NCBI GenBank assembly: GCA_022828595.1
Contig: JAKGHH010000008.1
Location: forward strand, 20,266,378 to 20,330,377
Source: Nelumbo lutea
Taxonomy: Eukaryota; Streptophyta; Magnoliopsida; Proteales; Nelumbonaceae
Reading direction: 5' to 3'
DNA length: 64,000 nucleotides
Of the stretch, positions 45,929-57,900 are shown piece after piece; position 1 is the first letter of the stretch; the number at the start of each line of letters is the position of its first letter. Under the pieces are notes generated by a model. That model did not search any database, was not told where the DNA came from, and saw only the letters and a list, made by a program, of their open reading frames with translations. Made by a program: the position numbers and the translations under genes.

Positions 45929-48900
45929 ATGGGGACCAATGATGCCAATGAAGTATTGATTTCTGGGGGCGCTGAGGCTGAATGTTCTGAGGCTACCGTG
46001 GAGATAAAGATAAAAACTTTGGATTCTCAGACGTACACTTTGAGAGTGAATAAATGTGTAATACCATTAGTTTTTTTGGTTGTTAATCTAATTAATCATT
46101 GGTCTTAATATGTTTTTGGTGGTTCTGATTTTTTATTACTTCTTTCTTAATGATGTGAGTGCCATTTATTCCTTCTTTATATATGATCCTTTCTTTGTTG
46201 TACATTAGGATTACACATATATTTTTTATCATTAACAAAAACTTTATTAATTTATTAGAAGTGAATCAGTCCTCTAAAACTGATATAAAAAACTTGATTA
46301 ATATTAGAGAGAAAAGCAGTGGACAGTAGTACAAAGGAAGAATATGGAGAAAAGAAGAGGAAGAAGAAGAGTTCAATAATCTCCTCTCTTCCTCTCTATT
46401 CCTTTTGTTAATCTTCATTCATTAAGCTAATTACAAGTATGCCCTTAAGTGGGCGACCAGCTAAGTAGAAAATTAAAGTAAGCTTATACAAAAGAAATAA
46501 TAGGCCCACTAAGACAGGCCCATTAACAAACAAATAAATAACACACTGCAAGAATAAAAGAATAGATATTAGGGCCCATTCAGCCTAGTCTCTCTACACT
46601 CCCCCTCAAACTTAGCATAGATGTTAATCATGCCCAGCTTGCTTATATAGTGTGTCAGCTTCCCTCTTGGAACTCCCTTGGTCAAAACATTAGCCAACTG
46701 TTATTCTGAAGCAATAAATGGCAAGCAAACTTCTCTTAAGGAAACTCTTTCCCGTATAAAATGTCTATCAACCTCAATGTGCTTAGTTCTATCATGTTGA
46801 ACAGGATTATGTGCAATGTTGATAGCTGCCTGGTTGTCATGGTAGAGCATCATTGGCTTTTCATAGTCAACTCTCAATTCTTTTAAAAGTGATTACATCT
46901 ATAGTAATTCTGACACACCATGTGCCATTACCCTGGATTTTGCTTCAGCAAAGGATTTGACAACTACAGACTGTTTCTTACTCCTCCATGAAACAATGTT
47001 CCCTACGATGAAAGCACAATATCCCGAGGTGGATCTCCAATCATCAATACATCCGACCCAATTAGCATTAGTGTATGCCTCCAGCTTCATGTGTCCATGT
47101 TTGACAAATAGAATACCTTTCCCTAGAGTACCTTTCAAGTAACACAGAACTATTTCTGTTGTAGCTAAATGTGTATCTCTGAGAGAATGTATAAACTGAC
47201 TAATAACACTCTGCATAGGAAATATCCGATGTAACACTCCCCTATCAGATAAAAGTTCTCAAGTAGTCTCTAAAACACTCCCCTATCAGATAAAAGTTCA
47301 CCGTCTGTAGCAGAAAGCTTATGATTGGGATCGATAGGGGTGGAGGCTGGTTTAGCACCAAGTTTACCAGTCTCTGCAAGGAGGTCAAGAACATACTTGC
47401 ATTGAGAAATGAAAATACCATCCTTAGATCTAGTAATTTCAATTCCCAAGAAATACCTGAGATCTCTTAAACCCTTGATCTCAAATTCAGAGTTAAGAAA
47501 CTTTTTGAGTTTACTGACCTCCTGGGTGTCGTTACCCATGACCACAATGTCATCAACATAAACAATCAGAAAAGTTACCAAAGAGTTACTTCTTTTCAAG
47601 AATAAGGTATTGTCAGATTGAGTTTGTTTGTAACCAAATGAGACAAGAGCAGCCCTGAATCTTTCAAACCAGGCCCGAAGGGATTGTTTGAGACCATAAA
47701 TGGATTTCTGCAGTTTACACACCTTCCCTTGCATTTCCTTTCCATACACTCTCGAAAGTAAAGACATATTAACATCAAATTGGGGGAGAGGCCAATCAAA
47801 AGTAGTAGCTAGGGACAACAAAACCCGGACTGTGGTCATCTTAGCCACAGGAGCAAAATTCTCAAGATAATCAATACCATACATCTGAGTGTAGCCTTTA
47901 GCAGCCAATTTGGCCTTAAACCTCTTAATAGAGCCATCAAAATGATATTTAATGGTAAATACCCATTTACAACCCATTGATTCCTTCCCTTCTGGAATAT
48001 CCACAATATCCTAGGTATAGTTCTTATGCAAAGCATCCAATTCAGCCATCATAGTATCCTTCCATTCAGGTTTAGGTAGGGCTTCTGGTACAGACTTGAG
48101 TATCACATGTGAAGAATTAGAAGCAAGAAAAGAGTAGTAGGAAGGGGATAGAAGGCTATAGGATAGGTGTTTAGAGATATAATGGGTTGTACACTTCCTC
48201 TTGCCTTTGCAAAGAGCAATAGGAAGATCAAGGTTTGGGAAGGAAGTAAATGGGTCAGAGGAAGGCTGACCTGTTACCTTAGTAATGATGGGAGAAGCAA
48301 GAGGCTCTTCTACAGGAGTGGAAACAACTTGCCCATGCCTGAATCTGTGTCTTTGGTACCACCTTTGGAGAACAGGGTGTGAGGGAATTATAGGATGAGG
48401 TGGTGGAGGAGGAGGAGGAGGAGCAGGAATCCTCGAGGTAGTCACAGTGGGAGAAGAGGACAACTCAGCAGATGACTCAAAAGGAACAAGAAGATGAACT
48501 ACTGGAGACATAGCAAAGGGCTCCTCAAATTGCTCCCCTTGAGGAGGAATACTAAAGAAAGGAGTAGACTCAGCAAATGTGACATCCCTATAGACAAAAC
48601 GGGTGCCATTGACCGGATCAAAATAGCAATATCCCTTCTGTGTGGAGGCATATCCTAGAAAAACACACTTACGAGCCTTAGGTTCAAATTTGTGCCTTGG
48701 TGGCTGTGAACATGTAAATAGCAGGTGCACCCAAAAACATGGAGAGGAAGAGAAAAGAGATCCTCATCCGGAAAGAGAAGGCTAAAAGGGGTTTTGAAGC
48801 CCAAAACCTGGGAAGGCATATGGTTAATAAAAAAGGTAGTAGTAAGGACAACATCTCCCCAAAATTTAATAGGAACATGGGATGCAAAAAGGAGGGATTT

Positions 48901-51900
48901 GGCAACCTCAACCACATGACGGTTCTCCCTTTCTGCCACTCCATTCTGCTGTGTAGCGTAGGAACAAGAACTTTGATGAATAACCCAAAAAGGTTCAAGA
49001 TAGGATGAGAAGTTCTTCTCAAAATACTCCTTAGCATTATCAGAATGAAAATTTTGATTCGGGTGTTAAACTGGGTAAGGATAAGTTCATGAAATTTTTG
49101 CACAATAGTTGGTACTTCATCCCAAGATCTCATGAGATAAATCCTAGTATAATGAGAATAATCATCAATAAAAAGGATAAAGTACTTGTAACCCCCCATA
49201 ATAGGCAAATGATATGACCCCCACACATCAGAGTGCACAATATGAAAAGGAGAAATGGATCTTTTATTGCTTATTGAATAAGATTGTTTACAGTGCTTTG
49301 CAAATTCACAAGACTTACAATGAAGACTTGATAGAGATACTCTCTTAAACATATTTGGAAACAAATGACTCAAAGCAAAAAAAGACAAATGGCCAAACCG
49401 AGAATGACATAACATGACTCTATCAACGAACTCTGACAAAATTGACTCCAAGGCTACTCCATGAGGTGGTCCAAAGATCCTCTTAGGTGTGTCGAACAAG
49501 TATATTCCATTCGCCTCAGGACCACTCCCAATCATCCTTCGAGATTTCAGGTCCTGAAAAACACAATGAGTAGGAAAGAAGGTTATGCTATAGTTCATGC
49601 ATTTAGTTAAGCTGCTAACAGATAAAAGATTTGTATTAAGTTTGGGGACATGAAGAATAGAGGATAAAATAAGGGTGTCAGAGGTCTTGATGTCACCCTT
49701 GCCAGAGATGGGAGCAAGAGACCTATCTACAAGAGGTATTTTCTCTTTACCAGAGAGAAGGTGATATGAACAAAAGAGGTTAGACAAGTTGGTCATATAG
49801 TCTGATGCATCCGAATCATTGATCCAAGGGATTTTATGATTACCTGAAACAAAAGCATGGTTTGTAGAAGCACAAATACTTGAGTGAGCAAACATGGATG
49901 ATGATGATGTGTTGCCTGAAGAGTGGGATGTAGAGACAATGACTTCCAAGTGATTTAACAACCTTCCATACTTTTCAAAATCTGCCTTCATTGCTGCCAA
50001 TTGTTCCATGGTTGACTTTCTTCGCTCTCCTTATTCCCTCTTTCGGGTACTATGGCAACATTAGCAATCTTAGGCTTTTTTGTTTGACCAGTCTTAAAAT
50101 TGTTGTTATTCTTAAACCTGTTTGGTAGAAGATCTAGATGAAGTTTCCAGCAAGTGCCCTTAGTATGCCTTGGTTTCTTGCAGTATTCACATATCAGCTC
50201 TTTCTTCTCAGTTGGACCCTTCTCCTTTATTCCAGCATGTGCAAAGTGTTTTGTAGGTGGTAGGGGTTCAAGTCGGGTGGGTTGGGCCGGGTTTATGATC
50301 AACCTAGGTCCGACCCTAAAATTTGGGCTTAAGGCCCGAGCCCGAGCCTGAGGTCAAGCCCAATTTTCCCAACCTGAGCCCATCCCACCCTGTAATTTGA
50401 TGCATATTTGGATTGGGCTCGGGCCCGGGACGGGCTCGGGTTGGTCAATGAACCCACTAAAATTATACATATACAAATGTATTTATACAAATATATATAC
50501 ACATATTTATGTATGTAAATATGTATGCAACATTTACATACACACATAAACATATATATGTATGTATAAATGCATATAATTGGGCCGGGTTCGGGCTACC
50601 TAAGCGCTAGGCCCGAGCCCAGCCTGAAAAATAAAAAAGTCCGACTTCTTGGGCCCGAGCCCAGCTTGAGGATTGAAAATCCAAGCCAAACCTGTGTAAA
50701 ATTCCAAGTTGGGCCTGCTTGGGCTCGGGTTGGGCCCGCCCAAGTGCACACCTAGTAGGTGGACTCTATAACTGAGCCTGCTGCCTACTCTCTTCACTGC
50801 TTACCATAGCATATGCCTGGGCAAGAGTTACCTCATCCTTGGCCAGAATATTCTACCGAATAATGTCAAACTCGGGGTTGAGTCTTGTAAGAAACTCAAA
50901 CACCCTATTTCGTTCCACCAACTTCCTAAATGTCTCTAAATCCTTTGCACTCTTCCACACAACCAAGGTTCAAAGTATCAACACGTATTGGCCCGTATCG
51001 GCTGATACCTATCATTCTGGAACCCCTCCGATATACCATTATTGTGGGTGTATCGGAGGTCTGACCGGTTCAGGTGGTAGAGGCCTAAACCGGCCCCGTG
51101 AACCGGTTGCGAAAAAAAAAGCAACCAAAATGTGTATCGATTCGCTCGATACGCCCTTACCGGTGTATCAGACGTATCGATATTTTGAACCTTGCATACA
51201 ACTGTCTCCATACTTTTGAACCTTGCATACTTTGAACCAAGGTTCAAAGTATCAACACGTATCGGCCCGTATCGGTCGATACGTATCGTTCCGGGACCCC
51301 TCCAATATGCCCCTATAGTGGGTGTATCGGAGATCTGACTAGTTCAGGGGGTAGAGGAGACCTAAACTGCCCCCCCTGAACCGGTTGCGAAAAAAAAACA
51401 ACCAAAATGTGTATCGATTCGCTCGATATGCCCCTACCAGCGTATCAGGCGTATCGATATTTTGAACCTTGCATACAACTGTCTCCATAACATCAATTTC
51501 CTGCCATAGTGATTTCAGCATAGAGTAGTAAATTGCCACACTCTTCTCCCCCTTGTCTTAAGTTTTTCACATCACTTTTTAGCTTGTAGGCTCTTGCCAC
51601 ATTCAACTTCTGTGAATAGGTTTCTGTGACACTATCCTAGATCTCCTTGGCTAAAGATGTCCAAAGATAATGCTGACTTATATGGGGCTGCATAGAGTTG
51701 ACCAACCATCCTATTACTATATGGTTCTCCTGCATCCATTTCTCAAATGCAAGGTTTGTCTCTTTGGGTTTCACCTTATTGCCTATGAGATACCCTAATT
51801 TATCTCTACTACAGACATAAATCCGTATAGACTATGCCCAAGCAAGATAATTGGTTCCATCTAACTTAATTGTCGTCACACCAGTTAAAATGGAATCCAC

Positions 51901-54900
51901 CGAGCCAAGCCTGGATACTAGCATCTGCTTGAACTCACTTCCGTGTTGCTCCATTGATCAAATGAAAATAAAAAAACTAGGGTTTTAGTCTTTATAAACT
52001 TATTTGAAGTCAAAACAGTACCCAAATGTTTGAAAACTAGGGAGAAGATGCAGCTGCTCCTACTAGAGCTTCCCTATCTCTTCCAGAACTGAACCTCCCT
52101 CTTTTAGAAGTCAAAAGACACCTCCCAAGCACTGAGCGCCACACCAAAAGCTTCTTCTTTACCTGTAACTTCGGAACTCTCTAATCAGCTAGGGTTTTGG
52201 GCAGAAAAAAATACAGCATCACTTCTTGGCTGTTTTTGGTCAGACTTCAACTCTCCAAACTCTTTACCAACTAGGCAAAAGATCCTCTGAACTATAGAGA
52301 ACCTATCTCTCCATACACTCTCCTAACCGGAGGGTGTATGGGAAAAGAGAAAAAGAAAAAATAGGGAAGAAAGAAACCTACTCTGATACCAAGAAGTGAA
52401 TCAGTCATCTAAACTGATATAAACTTGATTAAAATTAGAGAGAAAAGTAGAAGAAAAGTAGTGGACAGCAGTACAAAGGAAGAAGATGGAGAAAAGAAGA
52501 GGAAGAAGAAGAAGAGTTCGATATTTATCAAAAAAAAAAAAAAGAAAGAAGAAGAGTTCGATAATCTCCTCTCTCCCCTCTCTAATCCTTTTGTTAGTCT
52601 TCATTCATTAAGCTAATTACAAGTATGCCCTTAAGTGGGCGGCCAGCTAAGCAGAAACTTAAAGTAAGCTTATACAAAAGAAATAACAGGCCCACTAAGA
52701 CAGGCCCATTAACAAACAAATAAATAACACACTATAAGAATAAAAGAATAGATACTAGGGCCCATTCGGCCCAGTCTCTCTACATTATTAAAAGAATCGA
52801 GTAATATGCACAGTACAATCTAGTTTGGATTTCTCAGTTCACTAAACTTAGGATTTGCATTTTGTACATCCCACCTTGGATTGGGATAATCCCCAAGTAC
52901 ACTTTAGATCTGTTAGCCTTCTGTTTAGCTATCCCATCTGCCAAACAGTTTCTTCCTCTATGAATTTGATGGAATGAAGCTTCCAATACTCCAGCAAGGT
53001 GTTTGTTTTTTCCTCAAAAAATGTCTATACTGCTAAGGTCCCTTACTCCCTTGCTTGAGACTCCTAAGAATAGTCCTTGACTCACTTTCTACTACCAGTC
53101 AGTTTAGGTGGATGTCCCTCCCTATTCTTAGTCTTGAAGAGCTGCCAATAATTTTATTCTTACAGAGTTACCAGCTGCAATAGGTCCTCAATATAAAGCT
53201 GCTAATTTGCCATCATGGTGTCTAAAACTCCCCCAATGCCTGATGCATTGGATTTCTGCAGCTACAACCATCAAAGTTAAGCCTAACTTAGCCTTCATAG
53301 GGAGGGGACCAATAAGAGAGTGTTGGCACCAAGGATGTAGAACAGGAAGCAACATTTTTTTTTTTTTTTGGGAAAAGGTAAGGTAAATTTATTCAATCAA
53401 GAAGGAGAAAATACAACAATACCCAGGCCAAAAAGATGGCCTGGGAGCAAATCAGGTTACAGACTCCACCAAGACTGAGAACGAAACAAATGAGACAAAT
53501 TCAGATGCTTAAAATCCTCAGTAACAGACACCCAAGAGATAAGCTTGCCCACAGTTCTCTGCACCAACTCTTCAAGACTTTTAGCTCTATTATAAAAAAT
53601 TCTATTATTCCTTTCAGCCCGAATGGACCACAAAGCAGCTGCAGGAATGGTCTTCCACACTAATTTTCCTTTCTTGTTTAAGCCTTCAATTTTCCAACAG
53701 CACAGCAGCTCCTTGACCGACCTTGGCATAACCCAGCTGATGTCCAGAGGTTTCAGGAAATGCTCCCACACCAGGGAGGGAGGAAACCGAACAGTGAACA
53801 ACATATTGCAAATTTTAATTTATATCATCTGCAGAAAAAGATTGGAAAATATAGGGAGTTTTATAACTTCATCACCATAAGCCTCACCAAACTGTTGGGC
53901 CTGCAAGCCCATTATGTCTCCCCATTTGACGTGTATGTGGAAGATGGGAACCACATCAAGTGCGAAGGAATTTGCAAAGAAGTACCAATCCAAATTCAGG
54001 ATTATGTAGTAAGAGTTGACCTGCACCCATTAGAATCCAGTGGGGCTGACATCGTGATGGGAATAGTGGCTGAAACAGCTGGGCTCAGTCATTTGTGACT
54101 GGCAACACATGACAATGGATTTCACCCGGAGGATAAAATTTATCATTCACAAGGGGTTCAACCAGCACCCTTCCAACAACAGAGCCTGAGAACAATCACA
54201 AGGGGCTGTAGTCGAGGCCAGAATCACATCATTCTGCGAATGGGCTTAGAGCCCACTGTGCTGATGTTACAATCACCCCAAACTGAAAACTTACCTGAGG
54301 AGAAGCAATCACAACTCCATAAAATATTAGCAGAATTTGAGGATGTTTTCTAGGAACTGCAGGCCTTGCCACCTCATCGCCTACATGACCATCACATCCA
54401 GCTGGTACCCGGGGCAGCCCCAACAAACATGAGGCCCTATCGCTACTCCCCATCTCAGAAAACTGAGATTGTGAAGCATGTTCGGGAGCTGATTCAAAAG
54501 ACATTTATCAGGCCGAGTTCCAGCCCATTTTCAGCCCTGGTGCTCCTCGTCAAAAAACGGGACGAATTATAGTCTGCGGTAAGGGACTGTTTTCCTATAC
54601 CAGTAAGGGACTGTTTTCCTATACCAGTCATTGAAGAACTGCTAAATGAATTATAGTCTGCGGCTATTTTCTCCAAATTGGATCTCTGATTGGGCTATCA
54701 TCAAGTGAAAATGCATATACATGACATTCACAAAATGGCTTTCCATATACACTATGGTCACTGAATTTTTAGTGATGCCGTTTGGCAGCCAAACCAATAA
54801 TACAACAAGTATATTCTAGAAGGAGAAAGAAAGGAGCCACATCGGCAAATTCAGTTGAACAAGGATGTAATTACCGGGTCTTGATCTTGATGTAATACTT

Positions 54901-57900
54901 ATGTACAGTATAAAAGGTCAAGAGGAATAAGAAGGGGGGAAATCATTCAAGCAATCTCTCTCAGTCTCTCTCTCTCTCTCTCTGTCTTTTGTTTTTCTCA
55001 GGAGGTAGCATCCCCTTGAAGTGGTGCCTAACATCTTGGGTCCCACAAAATGCCCCTCATTAGTTTCTCTTGTTGATTGGCCACTTTGGTGGGGATCCTA
55101 AAGGTAGATAGGTTGTAGACTGGCAAATTAGTCAAGGTTGACTTTATTAGAGTTATCCTACCCCCTAAAGAAATATAACTTCTTTTCCACCTTGCAAGCC
55201 TCTTTGTAAACCTTTGCACTATGGATGTCGGAAGCTATCAGAATTTGGGTCCCCCCCTCCCCCCCACCACCACCACCAAGGTAGTCCCAAATACTGTAAA
55301 GGTCAATCTCCTACCTCAAAACCTAGCATTCTAGCAAGGTTTTTTACCTCCCATCTCTCTTTATTTGTCCATGTTAGTACATTTGGAAATTCTCAATTAT
55401 ACCAAGTCATATCTAATATTATTACTGATTTGTTAAAAGAAAAAATAATTATTATTGAATATTAGTATATTACTGTTGCTCTGGGGATTCAGGTTGTTGC
55501 ATTCCTTGGGCATGGAGATAATGAGGTTTATGGGAATTCCCAGGTTGTTATGTGGGTATATGAATTGTAGTCCTCGTCATCTTCTAGTTTGGGATACTTG
55601 TTCATGGAGGTGATGGCCCTGGCAGCTAGAGTGAAACATCTTGTTTAGATGGCTCGCAAGGCCTGCTAATTCACTCGCTACCAACCTTTCCTTGGGGAAG
55701 TGTGGTCAGGACCAAATTGGACTGGAAAACTGATTTACCAGGGTAATAGTTTCTTGTGATCTTGCATTTCATGTGCATGTATGGTCTCTTGCCTTGGATT
55801 TTTCAACTAAAACTTTGTCTGGATCGGGAAGTGGCTATGGAAACTGAAAGAACTTTTCTCCAGTGTTGCAAGATTTGGACTGGAATGGATGGTATGGTCA
55901 GACCATGAAAATTGGGAACCAACAGCCTTTCCACTACCAGTTAAATGACAGTTTTCATGAGTTGAATGGGATAATCGTTCTTATAAGAAAAAGGCTAACT
56001 ACCTGGTTAACCGGGAAAATGGTGACCCGTTAAGCGTTCTGCTTTTTAGTCCGTTCTGAGTCTTAACATTGCTTTTCTCCCTTATTTGGGGCTTGATGGT
56101 AAGCAATTGGAGATTGATCAAGCATTTTTGAACTTAGATACCCTCACCCCCAAAAAATGCACATGCAGAGTCAGAAGTTAACACATTAGAGAAGATCAAG
56201 GAGTAGCTCCTATTAGTGACAAAATTAGGGAAAGTTGACTTAGATCATGTGCATGAATATCAATGACTGCAGGGTTCAAGTAGGAGGCTCTGATGGAGTA
56301 AGGAGAGGATCAAAGAGAGTGTGGTCTGAATTGATAAAAAACGACTTAAGGACTTATGATTGCACAGAAAACTTGGGTCTTGATGGTTCACAATGATGGA
56401 ATAGGATTCTTGTAATTGACCCCATATAGCTCATATTTAAGCTAAGCCTATGTAGATTTTGTCATGGTATCTTAAAGCTGCAGGCTCGGGAGAGTGGGCT
56501 GGTTTTGCTATGGTGCCGGGGGGAGCGAAGGTGAACATTCTTCAATTTGCAGATGATACTCTATGTTTTGTGGATGCCTCTCCCTCTCAGGTGGAACTTG
56601 TCCTTGGAACCCTATCTTGGTTTGAAGTGATTACAGCGCTAAAAGTAAACTAGAAGAAGAGCCAGATCATCCCAGTTGGCCAAGTCTCTAACTTAGCTGA
56701 ATGTTGAGATATTTTGGCTTGTCAGATTGGTTCCCTTCCAATTAAATATTGGGCCTCCCGCTAGGGGTTAGTGGTGGTTCCTCTGCAATTTGGGACCCAG
56801 TTATTGAGAGATTGGAAAGGAAGCTGGCTTCTTGGAAGGCGAAATATCTTTCTTTTGGGAGGTTGACTCTGATTAAGAGCACTCTCTCCAATTTGCCTAC
56901 CTATTTCCTGTCTCTGTTTTATATTCCTAAGAAGGTTGCAAATCAGATTGAAAAACTTCAAAGGGATTTCCTTTGGAGAGGCTGGGAGGAGGAAAAAAAA
57001 GTGCATTTGGTGAGTTGGGAGCAAGTTTGCCTCCCCAAATCTGAGGGGGGGGGGTGGCTAGGCATAAGGAAGCTGAAAAATTTTAACTCTGCTCGGCTCG
57101 GTAAATGGATATGGATATTTCTGTAGAGCTTGATACTTAATGGAGATCTCTCATTGCTAGTAAGTATGGTGTGAGTTGGGTAAACTGGAGTACTAGGGAT
57201 CCTCCTCATAACTGGGGTAGTTCCCTTTGGAAAGGGATTATGAAGACCTATGGAGTCTCAATATGGGTGGGGAATGGTAATAGGACCAAATTCTGGAAGG
57301 ACCCTTGATTCTCAGATGTTCCTCTTGCTGAGTCCTTCCCGCTCTTATTTCAGTGTGCATCAAGAGGCCTCAGTTGCTGAGTGTTATAGCATTTCGAATG
57401 GTTCAGTTCTTTGGATTCCCTCTTTCAGCAGAAATCTTTTTGATTGGGAGGTGGAAGAGGCAGCAAATCTCCTGTCATGTCTCCAAAATCACACTCTGGA
57501 TTATAATTTGGAGGACAAGTGGTTTTGGAGGTGGAATTCAGATGGTCTATTTTCGGTTAAATCCCTGGCTGCTTTGATTGGAAGGAGGGGTGGGTCTGAT
57601 TTCCCAGCTCGGCAAATATGGAATCCAAACAGGCCGACAAAAGCATGCTTCCTTGTTTGGACCATGGCTCTAAATAAGGGTCTTTCCAAGGAAAATCTGG
57701 TGAGAAGAGGCATTCAGATCCCAGACTTGTCTTGTAGTTTATGTGGTTGCAGTATTGAATCCACTGATAATTTGTGTATCCACTGTCCGTTTTCTGCTCA
57801 TTTATGGAATCATCTCTTCAACATTGTGAAGATTAGCTGGGTGATGCCGAGGTCGGTTAAAGAGTTGTTGAACTGTTGGCAGATTAAGGGTTTGAGCAAG

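Larger units (their letters stand above)
46899..51955 (-). pseudogene. Copia-2 gag-pol, broken but well conserved
   Basis: Gag region 51955-51480 (split by MITEs); zinc knuckle near 50180 ([17 protein letters not shown]); protease box reads [12 protein letters not shown] (usual DSGAS altered to DSDAS); pre-integrase and integrase 49800-48655 ([49 protein letters not shown]); long RT frame 48004-47270 ([49 protein letters not shown] with YVDD intact, [15 protein letters not shown]); RNase H 47237-46899. A 25-bp repeat (47233-47299) and several frameshifts separate the blocks. Confidence 0.9.
46257..52784 (-). mobile_element. Copia-2: Ty1/Copia retrotransposon, antisense, nearly full length
   Basis: LTRs 46257-46598 (342 bp) and 52392-52784 (393 bp) and a perfect 5-bp duplication TTATT (46252-46256, 52785-52789). 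Primer site TGGTATCAGAG lies directly before the right LTR (complement near 52381-52391). Copia gene order. Three hAT MITEs are inserted at 50261, 50964 and 51238, and a micro LINE insertion at 52524 lengthens the right LTR. It sits in intron 2 of the BAG6-like gene. Confidence 0.95.
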
